A stretch of DNA of 64,000 nucleotides from Clostridium pasteurianum BC1 (GCF_000389635.1 NC_021182.1:2790001-2854000); one strand, 5' to 3'. Shown: positions 1 to 8,650, numbered from the stretch's first letter. The notes: a model not told the origin generated them from the letters alone. Made by a program: numbers and translations.

Positions 1-513
1 AAGGATAGAAATTAATCTACCCTTTAAGCTTATTGCATATTTATATACCGCAATTGCCATTCAGCGGTCTTGTTACTCATATCTGTGATACTTTCACAAC
101 GTTATAATTATAACTGATATAATAATAAAAAAATTATTTATATATCCTATACGGATTATGTGACACCCTTTAAACCCTTTATTCAAGCCATTCTTGGAAA
201 ATATACCCTACATTCTAAAATTACCATATATAGCGTGCCAAAAGTGGCTATACTACAATATGTTGCTGTCCCAGTAAAGGACAACAATAACTACAACAAC
301 TTAGTGAACTATATTGTATCCAGTTGTGTTGGAATCTTCAAATAATTTTAAGACTCCATTCAGTTTTGTATATTATGCATATCCAGTAAAGTCCTTAAAG
401 GATATTACATGAGATTAACTCAATGAACTATAATTCATCAAGTGGATTTACACGAGTTATCCAATAAGATACAATAACATGAAAATATATACAAAGTTAT
501 AATATAATATACA
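1..513. other. Left-edge stretch with no supportable gene
   Basis: The first 513 bases contain no reading frame with a convincing ribosome-binding site. A plus-strand frame of about 60 codons near 160-345 starts at a GTG without a Shine-Dalgarno sequence and resembles nothing I recognise. The stretch is less AT-biased than ordinary spacers in this window, so it could hold a decayed gene or an RNA, but I see no promoter and terminator pair. Confidence 0.3.
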
Positions 514-553
514 AATAAGTGTACACCAATAACATAATTAATGTACACTTATT
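514..553 (-). terminator. Hairpin terminator of the replication-initiator gene
   Basis: A perfect 12-bp inverted repeat (arms 514-525 and 542-553, core GTGTACA) lies just downstream of the stop codon at 557. The tract beyond the stem on the minus strand is T-rich but interrupted. It could serve transcription from either side. Confidence 0.55.
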
Positions 554-556
554 ATA

Positions 557-2011
557 TTAAAATTTTGGTCTTTGTCTTTGCTCTTCAAATAGTGTTATAT
601 TATCGTAAAATCCTCCAAAAGCTTTTTTCTTTTTTGCATATGCTTCGTCATGTTCTTTTGCCAATGTTTCTATATAACTATTATCATCTGCAATATCATC
701 ATCAACTATTTTCATAGTATCTTCATAAGAAATATTTTTATCAACTTTATTTTCTATTATTTCTTTTGGCTTGGAACTATTTTCTCTAATTTTCTTAGTA
801 ACACAATTTTTAAAATATTCAATATCACCTTTATGATCTCCATTTAAATCTCCAAATTGATAATCAACCATAACCCATCTATAATATTTCCAATCAACTG
901 TCAAAGTATTAGTATCATCATCATAAAGTCCTAATTTATTTTCAATATCTTCATAATACTCAGCCTTGTCACTATCATTCAGTTTGTCATCATATATATT
1001 GTATAATGATTCACCTAAATTAGCATCAAGAATAGATTCAAGTTTTTCTCTTTCAAGGTTAGGATTCATACTATTTAATATCTTTTCTTTAAGTGCTAAA
1101 TCTTCTTCTGTAGCTGTACCCTCATTTTCTTTACGAATAATCCTACCAATTTTACCATTAAGGCTTCTATTATTATTTTTATATTCTCTAGTATCAAGAA
1201 ATATTTTATTTTTATTTATATCCATTCCTTTCCATGACTTAATTGCTTCATTTAAATTATGTCTTGCATAATCTTTATCACTAAAATACAAAGTAAAGAA
1301 ATTTGGACTTTCACGTTTATTTATAAGTTCATCTCCTAAATAATACCATAATCCAGGATTTTTTATACGAATAAGATTTAATTCAATTAATATATCATTA
1401 TATTTTTTGATACTCTTATCCACAATTCCTAAATCTTCAGTAATTCTATTATATTTTAAAAAGCAAGTTTCACTTCTACCACCTGATGCTGCTAATCCTA
1501 AATCTCCACTAGGACGTTTATATATCCTAGCTTTCAAATAGCAATAGTAAATTAATAATTTTAATGTATCAACTTTTTCTTTAGCATAATTCATTATTTT
1601 ATCTTTGTCTTGGTCAGACAATTGAATATAAAAACTATCCTTTATTTCTCCAGTTTCTTTATCAACTTTAGTTTCTATATATTTATTAAACTCACACTTA
1701 ATAAGATTTTTAGGTTTAACAGTTTTTATATCAATACCTTCTGAAAAAGAAATAATATGTAAATCTTGAAGTTTAATTAATATGTTTCTAAACTGCTCAT
1801 TGGATTTACCTACATTAGTATTAGGTTTAAAACCACAAGAAACAATTACATCTTCTAATGTAAATCTAATAATATCTTTTCTATCAACACAATTGTATAA
1901 ATAATCTAATATAAGAATAACTTTATCATTTTTAACCTCCTGTAAAATACTTTTAGAATCATTATCTATAGAGTAAAAAAGTTTATTTGGTAATTTAATA
2001 AAATTGAACAT
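557..2011 (-). CDS. Replication-initiator-like winged-helix protein
   Basis: A 484-residue protein. The N-terminal half (about residues 1-260) has the look of plasmid and phage initiators with tandem winged-helix domains: it opens with a FIKLPNKLFYS segment followed by helical blocks and short beta hairpins. The C-terminal third is charged and probably flexible. I chose the internal ATG at 2011 because AAAGGGTG lies about 10 bases before it, whereas the ATG nine bases upstream almost touches that site. Directly upstream (2182-2247) lie two identical 20-bp repeats, which fits an initiator binding iterons near its own gene. I infer that it starts replication of the element after excision. No specific Rep family can be named, and a phage primosome-type DnaD-like role is the main alternative. 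Confidence 0.55.
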   Translation of the reverse strand: MFNFIKLPNKLFYSIDNDSKSILQEVKNDKVILILDYLYNCVDRKDIIRFTLEDVIVSCGFKPNTNVGKSNEQFRNILIKLQDLHIISFSEGIDIKTVKPKNLIKCEFNKYIETKVDKETGEIKDSFYIQLSDQDKDKIMNYAKEKVDTLKLLIYYCYLKARIYKRPSGDLGLAASGGRSETCFLKYNRITEDLGIVDKSIKKYNDILIELNLIRIKNPGLWYYLGDELINKRESPNFFTLYFSDKDYARHNLNEAIKSWKGMDINKNKIFLDTREYKNNNRSLNGKIGRIIRKENEGTATEEDLALKEKILNSMNPNLEREKLESILDANLGESLYNIYDDKLNDSDKAEYYEDIENKLGLYDDDTNTLTVDWKYYRWVMVDYQFGDLNGDHKGDIEYFKNCVTKKIRENSSKPKEIIENKVDKNISYEDTMKIVDDDIADDNSYIETLAKEHDEAYAKKKKAFGGFYDNITLFEEQRQRPKF

Positions 2012-2102
2012 AATATACATACACCCTTTCGTATTATAAAAATTTTAATTATTGTATAAGAAAAATAAATATATAAAAAATAAGAAAAAGAAATAGGATT
2101 TT

Positions 2103-2265
2103 GGGGTAGCGTTTAGCGTACCCTTGAAACATTTTATTCTCTCTTGTTATTTATTTATTCTCTATTGTTACACCTTATTACGGTAGATGTTTTTACCTAC
2201 CTCAATTTAGCTAATAGCTAACCTCAAGGTAGATGTTTTTACCTACCGTAATTATTTAGCTAACT
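2103..2265. repeat. Iteron-like repeats between initiator gene and small upstream gene
   Basis: The 20-bp sequence GGTAGATGTTTTTACCTACC occurs twice without change, at 2182-2201 and 2228-2247, a spacing of 46 bp (about four helical turns). Each copy is a 6-bp inverted repeat around a T-run. Each is followed by TTAGCTAA-type words (2207-2222 and 2255-2264). A further dyad, GGGTA...TACCC, lies at 2104-2123. Position upstream of the initiator gene suggests an origin or an autoregulatory site; a tandem attenuator is the alternative. Confidence 0.5.
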
Positions 2266-2457
2266 TTACCCTTTTTTTAACTGAATCATTCTCTGCTTAT
2301 TTCGAGTAAAAAATGTAAGAGCATCAAATAACATATCATTTTTTGGAAATAACCAAACATACTTTTGTCTACCACTACGGTCTGGAGCTTGTCTATATGT
2401 AAAACCCAATAAAAATAAATACTGTTTTAATCTTTCTGATGTTACTACATAATCCAT
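2266..2457 (-). CDS. Small protein, DUF5659-like
   Basis: A 63-residue protein with a strong ribosome-binding site (GGAGGTG, seven bases before the ATG). The layout, a short beta start, a helix (SERLKQYLFLLGF), a strand with YVWLFP and a final helix, resembles the small DUF5659-type proteins common on firmicute mobile elements. This match is by memory of the pattern and is tentative. It lies between the polymerase gene and the iteron-like repeats, so it may belong to the same transcript as both neighbours or act as a small regulator of replication. No catalytic residues are evident. Confidence 0.5.
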   Translation of the reverse strand: MDYVVTSERLKQYLFLLGFTYRQAPDRSGRQKYVWLFPKNDMLFDALTFFTRNKQRMIQLKKG

Positions 2458-2508
2458 AAATCACACCTCCAAATTATTGGGATGTCGCAGAACACGACAC
2501 CACCATTA

Positions 2509-5082
2509 TTATTTATTTTCTATAAAACATGTTAAAAATGTATCTTTATGTGCCTGATATAGAGCATTTAATAATTTCTTCTTATATTTAGTATCCATAC
2601 CATTTTCACTTAATGCTCTACCAATTAATATTTGCATTGTTTTTTCTTTTATTTCTAATCCTTTAACATAATCTACAACATCTTTTTGCATTATTGTTTG
2701 TTTCTTTGTCCACTTTTCTTCATCTTCTTCTATAGTACCATCTGCAATTAAATCATTATGTTTTTTTACTTTATCATCATATTTTTTTATTGCTTCTTGG
2801 ATATTATTTAATTGCCTATCATTTTCTTTACCTTTTTGTATTTGTATAAATTTAGTATTATCGATTGAATCTTTTGGTCTATCAGCATTTTTAATTTTAT
2901 CTAGTGAATTTTGTAAATAGTTCATTGGACAATCACACCAAATTAAACTATCTTTTTTAACTTTTTTACTAACATACTGCCAAAAATATGGTCTTGCTTT
3001 AACTTCATGGTCTTTATCATTTGTAGTAGTACGTTGCATATACTCTAAATCTCTAATTCTATCAATTTCATCTGAAACTACTACTGCATATTGACGTTTA
3101 GAGTTATCAATTGCTACTTGAGCAAGTACACTCATAATGCATACTATATCAGCTAATTCTTCACTTGGTTTATCGTGATACCATGACATAGCTAATTGTG
3201 CTAGATTACTGCTTAATCCAATATCATATTTTGCTTGTGCTAAATCATTATCTACTTTAGAATAATTTTCTATTGTATTTTCATAAGGTTTATTTTTCTT
3301 TGGTATTTTATTTACAATACATGGAAATTTTCTAAATACTTTCTTTGTTGCTTCACAAATCACTTTTTCATTTGTCACATAACAGAAATCACTATCTTGG
3401 TCAAGTCCATTTTTAAGATCTTGTTCTTCTGTGGAAATTAGGTTAACTGCCATAATGTTTTTGCTAAAGTTAAAGTATTTCTCCATTAATGGATTTCTAT
3501 AATTTTTATGATATCCTATATTATTAGGCGAATTATGTGGGTTTCTAAAGGCTGAGAGCATTTCTCCATCTTCAAATCTCTTCGTGTACACACTTATGTA
3601 TTTTTTACTAATTGGTAATGTTGGGTCTTCAAAATCTTTATCTAACACTCCATATTGAACTGGAACTTGTTTTACACTATGCAACAACATAACATATGGA
3701 TTACCACAAATTGTTAAATTATCTCCTTCTGCTAAAAGTTTTCCGTTACGTAAAGTTTTTACATATTTGCTTATATCCTTGTTTTTATATTCTCTATAGA
3801 AATAAGATTTTTCAAATAATTTATTTCTTTTACATAAATCTGTTATCATATCATTTCCATTTATTGTACTAGCAGTTATTTTTAGAAAATCCATATATTT
3901 ATCATTACTATCTTTAATATCATCAACATAATTTATAGTATAATCTGCTAATTCATCTGTTTGTGATTGGTTTATAAATAACGTATTGACCATCTGGTAA
4001 CTCATTCTTTGTTTATCATTCCATTTACTGGCATGGTCTACTTTGCATATCCCGAAAACATTATTATCTTCATTTACCTTTTGTTTCCAATAATCATAAT
4101 TAGCACCTAAATCGGAGAACTTTTCCCACTTCATGGCATTTTCTGTTGTTATCATTAGAATATCTTTAACTTTTATATCATTGTTGTATCTATCAGGAAC
4201 AGTATATGTATTATAATCTTTGCCATTGGCTTCACACCAATCCTTCATAAATTGTCTGATTCGAGTTCTGAATCCGCAAGCTTTGAAAAAATGTTGACGT
4301 AAGAGCATCATACCTTCATTGCCAGTAAATAATTCATCTTCAAGAAGTGCTTGACCATCAAACAGAGTGTTTTTTACTTCATTCAGTCCATGTTTTACAT
4401 AACATTCTCCATTTTCATTAACATTTACGATAGCACAATTAGTTTTAAAGAAAGAATCTATATCATTTACACATAAAATGTTGCTTGGATTTATAGTAAT
4501 CTTGCTTTCAATATGACTGCTTGTTAAAGATTCATAAGCCATCATTTCTACTATTTTAGCTTTACCTTTTGGTAATTTTAATCCCATTCTTTGCCATACT
4601 CTGATGTTGTCCAATAATTTAGTGTTAATGAACATTACATCACCAACACGACTTTTACTTGGAGTTCTAAACCAAAATTTATAATATATTGTTCCATCCA
4701 ATTTATATTCTTTGGTTTTTCTATCCTTTTTATAGAAGTCTAATTTAAAACCATCTTTATATAGTTTATCTCTTACTACATTTTTAGTTATAGCAGATTT
4801 TTTATTATCTTCTTTTATACTTTTTATTTCTGCCTTATTATTCCTAATTGAATCTTTATTTTTTTTAATTGAATCTAATATTGGTCTCTTTTCTACCCTC
4901 TTACTTATTGATTTTTTTTGATTCTCTAGGTTTTTATTTTCTTCAAACATTTCTTTATTATCTTTTTGTAATTCTTTAATTCTATCCAAAGATTTCTCAA
5001 AGTTTGGTGTATATCCGAACTTAAAATTTATAGTAATAATATCTTTTGTTGTAGCATTTTTAACATTTAATCCTAATTCCAT
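2509..5082 (-). CDS. Single-chain two-barrel RNA polymerase, YonO/QDE-1-like
   Basis: An 857-residue protein with, in order, the landmarks of the YonO/cellular-RdRP family. An N-terminal coiled coil (residues 30-100) comes first. Then come SRVGDVMF (144-151; compare ARIGQ in plant RDRs), FDGQA (241-245; compare DGIG), Lys267 in FFKACGFRTR (first barrel), FRNPHNSPNNI (512-522; compare the NPCLHPGDI motif), the catalytic-loop candidate DQDSD (561-565; family DxDGD, metal-binding aspartates), IGLSSNLAQ (621-629) and VAIDNSK (656-662; compare AVDFPKTG). YonO of phage SPbeta is about 905 residues, so the length fits. In that family the enzyme makes RNA from a DNA template. The Gly-to-Ser change in the loop is unusual. 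The start has only a weak ribosome-binding site and lies 9 bases after a 38-codon gene, so translational coupling is likely. The assignment rests on motif order, not on an alignment. Confidence 0.8.
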   Translation of the reverse strand: MELGLNVKNATTKDIITINFKFGYTPNFEKSLDRIKELQKDNKEMFEENKNLENQKKSISKRVEKRPILDSIKKNKDSIRNNKAEIKSIKEDNKKSAITKNVVRDKLYKDGFKLDFYKKDRKTKEYKLDGTIYYKFWFRTPSKSRVGDVMFINTKLLDNIRVWQRMGLKLPKGKAKIVEMMAYESLTSSHIESKITINPSNILCVNDIDSFFKTNCAIVNVNENGECYVKHGLNEVKNTLFDGQALLEDELFTGNEGMMLLRQHFFKACGFRTRIRQFMKDWCEANGKDYNTYTVPDRYNNDIKVKDILMITTENAMKWEKFSDLGANYDYWKQKVNEDNNVFGICKVDHASKWNDKQRMSYQMVNTLFINQSQTDELADYTINYVDDIKDSNDKYMDFLKITASTINGNDMITDLCKRNKLFEKSYFYREYKNKDISKYVKTLRNGKLLAEGDNLTICGNPYVMLLHSVKQVPVQYGVLDKDFEDPTLPISKKYISVYTKRFEDGEMLSAFRNPHNSPNNIGYHKNYRNPLMEKYFNFSKNIMAVNLISTEEQDLKNGLDQDSDFCYVTNEKVICEATKKVFRKFPCIVNKIPKKNKPYENTIENYSKVDNDLAQAKYDIGLSSNLAQLAMSWYHDKPSEELADIVCIMSVLAQVAIDNSKRQYAVVVSDEIDRIRDLEYMQRTTTNDKDHEVKARPYFWQYVSKKVKKDSLIWCDCPMNYLQNSLDKIKNADRPKDSIDNTKFIQIQKGKENDRQLNNIQEAIKKYDDKVKKHNDLIADGTIEEDEEKWTKKQTIMQKDVVDYVKGLEIKEKTMQILIGRALSENGMDTKYKKKLLNALYQAHKDTFLTCFIENK

Positions 5083-5091
5083 TAATTTATC

Positions 5092-5208
5092 TTATAATAA
5101 ACTATTTGCAAATACACCCTTATAATCTTTTTCAATTGGTAATCCTTCTAAGTTATTTTTTAATATGTCTGCACCTTCCAAAATCATTATTTTAATACCA
5201 TCTTCCAT
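5092..5208 (-). CDS. 38-residue leader-like protein upstream of the RNA polymerase
   Basis: A short frame starting MEDGIKIMILEGADI with a strong GGGGG ribosome-binding site seven bases before the ATG. It ends only 9 bases before the polymerase start codon, which itself lacks a good ribosome-binding site. This arrangement suggests that translation of the small frame feeds ribosomes into the polymerase gene. I recognise no family. It could be a true small protein or mainly a coupling leader. Confidence 0.5.
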   Translation of the reverse strand: MEDGIKIMILEGADILKNNLEGLPIEKDYKGVFANSLL

Positions 5209-5321
5209 AAAACATCCCCCTTTTCATAATTGAATTATTTTTGTTCTTCGCAATTTGCGACAATCAATTTATTATTTTTTAAACTAACACCTCCCAACTA
5301 AAATTATTTTTAAAAAACCTA

Positions 5322-5471
5322 TTGACTTATTACCAAATATGATGTATCATAAAAGTATGAAAATTATGTTTTAAATCACTACCTCATATTTGGTGAATAA
5401 AAATAAAGTAAGTGGTTAAAATTAAAATATAAATGTACTAGAACAGTTAAAAGGTGTGTCAGACCTTTTTC
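5322..5471 (+). ncRNA. Candidate short plus-strand transcript with promoter, operator-like dyad and terminator
   Basis: A promoter-like pair TTGACT (5322-5327) and TATCAT (5345-5350) with a 17-bp spacer is followed about 100 bases on by the stem AAAAGGT/ACCTTTT (5449-5455, 5463-5469) ending in a T-run. No coding frame lies between. An 11-bp inverted repeat, ACCAAATATGA (5332-5342) and TCATATTTGGT (5384-5394), covers the promoter spacer and the start region and looks like paired operator sites. The spacer 5209-5576 holds nothing else I can support. Confidence 0.35.
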
Positions 5472-5576
5472 ACCGTCCAATTACTATATTACTCTTTTTT
5501 TTGAATATGTCAATAATTTATGCATAGTTTTTTGAAAAATTTCTATGTTTTTTTGTGTTTCCATAAAATATCTGAT

Positions 5577-5792
5577 TTATTGAGTTATTGATTGACTTTG
5601 TAAATACTCTTGATAGTCCTTCTCCCAATTATAATTATTGCATTCGTCATAAAAATCATCTAGATAATCCAAGTCTGCATCTGCATATGCTTCTTGAATT
5701 GCTTGTCTATGCTCTACTATTTTTCTTTGCATTAATTTAGTTGCTACTTTCATTAATAATACTGCTAATTTTAATTTAAATTTTTCTATCAT
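5577..5792 (-). CDS. Small protein of unknown function, 71 residues
   Basis: The frame starts MIEKFKLKLAVLLMKVATKL, a basic amphipathic or weakly hydrophobic N-terminal helix, followed by an acidic aromatic tail (DYLDDFYDECNNYNWEKDY). I chose the ATG at 5792, which is preceded by GGTTGGTGATT; longer versions would overlap the upstream gene. It lies 13 bases after the stop of the 113-residue gene and is probably cotranscribed with it. The family is unknown. A membrane-associating small element protein is possible. Confidence 0.5.
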   Translation of the reverse strand: MIEKFKLKLAVLLMKVATKLMQRKIVEHRQAIQEAYADADLDYLDDFYDECNNYNWEKDYQEYLQSQSITQ

Positions 5793-5805
5793 AATAATCA
5801 CCAAC

Positions 5806-6147
5806 CTATTCTTCCACAATAAATCTATACATGATATTATGTTTAAGAATAAGTATATAACTACCCTCGTAAAATCCAACACCTTGTATAATCTTATTAA
5901 TATCCTTCATATCAATTAATACAGAGCATATTTGTTCAGTTAAATCATCGAGTATTAAAACTCTTTTATTACTATGCTTATACTCATCTATATACCAGCC
6001 AAAATCTTCAAATGTCACCTGGGTTTGTACCACTCCATGTATATCTAAAGTAATAGTTTCCTCACTAACCTCATTTAAATATAATTCAAATTCTTGAAAC
6101 CCAACCTCAACACCAAATTCTTTATAATTACCATCTTTTAAAAACAT
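5806..6147 (-). CDS. Uncharacterised 113-residue protein
   Basis: A compact alpha/beta protein with alternating hydrophobic strands (FELYLNEV, ITLDIHGVVQ, RVLILDDL, YILILKHNIMYRFIVEE) and no membrane segment or obvious catalytic motif. A ribosome-binding site, AAGGGGG, lies about 11 bases before the ATG. A strong minus-strand promoter (TTGACA, 17 bp, TAATAT) stands just upstream at 6215-6243, so this gene and the 71-residue gene after it form a unit divergent from the XRE regulator at 6334. The function is unknown. Confidence 0.6.
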   Translation of the reverse strand: MFLKDGNYKEFGVEVGFQEFELYLNEVSEETITLDIHGVVQTQVTFEDFGWYIDEYKHSNKRVLILDDLTEQICSVLIDMKDINKIIQGVGFYEGSYILILKHNIMYRFIVEE

Positions 6148-6214
6148 ATTTTTATTTTCCCCCTTGGATTTATTTTGTAAAGCTAATTTATATCTTGTTG
6201 AACCTCATAATTGT

Positions 6215-6298
6215 ATATTACACTATAGTAATTATATTGTCAACACTATAATTATAATTCTTTATACACTTTATAAATTATTTTACATATGCTATAAT
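6215..6298. promoter_or_regulatory. Divergent promoters with direct-repeat operator candidates
   Basis: The minus-strand promoter reads TTGACA (6243-6238), 17 bp, TAATAT (6220-6215). Its spacer and -35 are covered by near-direct repeats CACTATAGTAATTATATT (6221-6238) and CACTATA-ATTATAATT (6244-6259). The plus-strand promoter for the regulator at 6334 is TTTATA (6270-6275), 17 bp, TATAAT (6293-6298). The repeats sit where a Cro/CI-type protein could shut off the minus promoter; this is an inference. Confidence 0.5.
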
Positions 6299-6333
6299 AA
6301 TTGATAATAAATACATATAAGGTGGAAATATAC

Positions 6334-6546
6334 ATGATAGAAATAAAATTACAAAACATATTAAATAGAGAAGAAAGGTCTTTAAACTGGGTATCAATTA
6401 AAACTGGTATAGCTTATTCTACACTACATAAATTAAATAATAACAATACTACATCTATAAGTTTTAATACTTTAGATGCTTTATGCAAGTTGTTTAAATG
6501 TAAATTAACTGATATTATTGATTTTGTAGATGAAGAAAAAAGGTAG
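6334..6546 (+). CDS. XRE/Cro-CI-type transcriptional regulator, 70 residues
   Basis: A single helix-turn-helix domain fills the protein: RSLNWVSIKTGIAYSTLHKL forms the two key helices and FNTLDALCKLFKCKLTDIIDF the typical XRE C-terminal helices. The start at 6334 is set by AAGGTGGA eight bases upstream; a longer reading lacks a ribosome-binding site. It is divergent from the 113-residue gene across a spacer with direct repeats. It is therefore the natural candidate for controlling that promoter, and perhaps element maintenance. This is the only gene in the first 8.8 kb read on the plus strand. Confidence 0.85.
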   Translation: MIEIKLQNILNREERSLNWVSIKTGIAYSTLHKLNNNNTTSISFNTLDALCKLFKCKLTDIIDFVDEEKR

Positions 6547-6569
6547 TGAGATATAATTCCACTACCTTT
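6539..6569. terminator. Bidirectional terminator between XRE gene and GHKL-nuclease gene
   Basis: The stem AAAGGTAGTG/CACTACCTTT lies between the two converging genes (stops at 6546 and 6579). It has T-rich flanks on the plus side and A/T flanks on the other. Convergent placement supports shared use. Confidence 0.65.
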
Positions 6570-6578
6570 GCTTTTAAT

Positions 6579-8483
6579 TTAGTTAACATCAGCATCTAAT
6601 ACTTCGGTTAATAATTTTTCCAGCACTATAATTTCTATAGGATTAATTACTGTTAAATCTTTATCTTCTGGTTTTAAAATATATCTTGTATATTTTTTAT
6701 CTCTGAATCTTGGGTCATTTGATGAAAATTTACAATCTCTAATAATCTCTAATTTTACACTATATTGCCCATCTGTTATTGTATCTCCCTTGCTAAAATC
6801 AATATTATAGCAAATAAATTTAAATATATTTGCTAGACCATGATTTATATTTTCAGTCATAGTTCCCTTTAATTCTATATATTTAGGATTACTATTATTT
6901 TCTACAACTAAATCAATACCTTTTGTTGTATTATAGTCTAATAAGGTAAAATCAAATAGTAAAGGATATATGTTTATTAAATTTATTAAAAAAACCAATG
7001 TCTCTGATTCTGAATAATATGTAACCTTTTTTCTTTTATTCTTTTTTAACTTAGCTGGCTCAAATATACATTTGTTACCTATAGGTAATTTAATTAAGCT
7101 TTTATTTTGGGAAGCTTTATATCGTTCTTTAAGAAATTTTTTATCTTCAACAGCATCATTTTTATTTTTTTCATCTCTTTCTATATCTGTTCTTTCTTTG
7201 ATAGCATTTTTTACAATTGTTGTCTCAAAAATTTCATTTAATTTCTTCTTTATTAGTTGTAGTTTTTCTAAATCAGTATTTCTTATTGATCCTCTATTAG
7301 CTGTCAATTCAAATTCATCACAATCTAAAAATGCATGTAAATATGTATAAGTATTAATTCCTTTTCCACCTTCAATCCAATCATCAACTTTTTCAATTGG
7401 TACACCACCTTTACATGCCCATATTCCATATCTTTCTCCATCACTATGAAGAAGATTTTTATTTATTGAAGTTGCGCCTTTTCTACTTAATAAAACATCG
7501 TATCTTCTTTTTGTTTCATATCCCTCAACATATATTATTAAATTGAATTTTGTTTGATTATCATCACAAACTACGCTTTCAATACTACTAGGATATATTT
7601 TTTTACTATAGAAATCATAATATTGTTTATTACTTTCAATTTTATTTCTATATTTTCTTAAATCTGTCTCATTAGTTCTATTTTTTTCTATAAAATAATG
7701 CCCTAATTTTATTTCTTCATATAATTCTCCATCTATTTTTTTAAATACAGGTAAAGGTTCAATTAATTTTATACTACTATATTTTTCTTTGAAATCTCCT
7801 ATATCAAGACCTTGTAAGAATAGTTTTATTCCTTTATCGGCTAAATTAGAATCAAAATAGGTTCTAACCGTTCCAAAAACTGTAAACCATTTAATATAAT
7901 CTCTTATATAAATATGTGTTAACATATATTTTGTAAGACTTAAATTAAAATATTTTGGATTTTTAATACTCATAAAAAATCCTGTTTTATATTTTGATGG
8001 AATTTCAATATTCAAGTCTTTAGGATTCATAGGATCACTATATTTATATGTATCGTTTTCTTTTATTTGTTTTACAGCTTCAATCATTTCAGCAGCCCAA
8101 TAATCCCCCTCAACTTTAGAGCAAATTTTAATTTGTTCAGAATTAAAAAAAATCTTTGTTCCATGCCCTTTATATCCTAACTTACCTTTTATAGGGGATT
8201 TATTTTTATCTATTTTTGAGGAATTAGCTAGTCCAAAAAAATCGTCTATTCTATTTTTTTTAAGTCCTTTTCCATTATCTAAAATATCAATATATAAGTC
8301 AGACTGAGAAAGTTCCTTAGAACAATAAATTTTACAATAAATCTCAGTAGCATCTTCATCCACAGCATTTTGAAATGCTTCTCTAAATATTTCAAGTGGA
8401 TTACTAAAATCAGTAATTGTTTGATATAATTCATATCCATTATTTATCTTTGGTGTTCGATTATATTTTTTACTATATTCCAT
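6579..8483 (-). CDS. GHKL-type ATPase fused to a PD-(D/E)xK-like nuclease domain; candidate defence protein
   Basis: A 634-residue protein. The N-terminal domain carries the Bergerat ATP-binding motifs of Hsp90/MutL/MORC-type ATPases: N-box REAFQNAVDE (Glu35, Asn39), DNGKG (69-73) and GYKGHGTK (103-110). Near the C-terminus, GIDLVV (Asp524) followed by YIELKG (Glu537, Lys539) has the D...ExK spacing of restriction-endonuclease-fold nucleases. Known relatives with this pairing (MutL/MORC homologues linked to restriction systems) are predicted to act against foreign DNA. Here it stands alone, without a methyltransferase, on a mobile element, which fits a single-gene defence or abortive-infection role. 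The nuclease call rests on the motif only. The gene converges with the XRE gene and shares its terminator. Confidence 0.7.
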   Translation of the reverse strand: MEYSKKYNRTPKINNGYELYQTITDFSNPLEIFREAFQNAVDEDATEIYCKIYCSKELSQSDLYIDILDNGKGLKKNRIDDFFGLANSSKIDKNKSPIKGKLGYKGHGTKIFFNSEQIKICSKVEGDYWAAEMIEAVKQIKENDTYKYSDPMNPKDLNIEIPSKYKTGFFMSIKNPKYFNLSLTKYMLTHIYIRDYIKWFTVFGTVRTYFDSNLADKGIKLFLQGLDIGDFKEKYSSIKLIEPLPVFKKIDGELYEEIKLGHYFIEKNRTNETDLRKYRNKIESNKQYYDFYSKKIYPSSIESVVCDDNQTKFNLIIYVEGYETKRRYDVLLSRKGATSINKNLLHSDGERYGIWACKGGVPIEKVDDWIEGGKGINTYTYLHAFLDCDEFELTANRGSIRNTDLEKLQLIKKKLNEIFETTIVKNAIKERTDIERDEKNKNDAVEDKKFLKERYKASQNKSLIKLPIGNKCIFEPAKLKKNKRKKVTYYSESETLVFLINLINIYPLLFDFTLLDYNTTKGIDLVVENNSNPKYIELKGTMTENINHGLANIFKFICYNIDFSKGDTITDGQYSVKLEIIRDCKFSSNDPRFRDKKYTRYILKPEDKDLTVINPIEIIVLEKLLTEVLDADVN

Positions 8484-8527
8484 ATGATACCACCCATTTA
8501 TTTATATATTTTACATATATTGTACTA

Positions 8528-8650
8528 TTATATTTTATTTATTTCAACTAAAATGTAAATAACAATATTTTCATAAGTTCTGCCAGAACCAATACCAACC
8601 TTTTCTGCTATAATATCACTAATGACTCTCTTTTTCGTTAACTCTTTTAA
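8528..8650 (-). pseudogene. Possible remnant of a ParB-like protein
   Basis: A minus-strand frame contains ISDIIAEKVGIGSGRTYE, close to the helix-turn-helix core of ParB/Noc-like proteins on mobile elements (RDIIAEKVGIGSGRTYE type). The rest of the frame is hydrophobic low-complexity sequence without ParB features, and there is no nuclease-like or Box I region. I read it as a leftover from a partition gene, probably truncated by the rearrangement that placed the short transcript unit at 8712. Confidence 0.4.

Noticed and set aside
160-345. Plus-strand frame of about 61 codons at the left edge
   Set aside because: It starts at a GTG without a ribosome-binding site, matches no family I know and shows no promoter or terminator.
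2182-2247. Possible CRISPR-like repeats
   Set aside because: Only two units of 20 bp, palindromic, no third repeat, no cas genes; an iteron or hairpin reading fits better.
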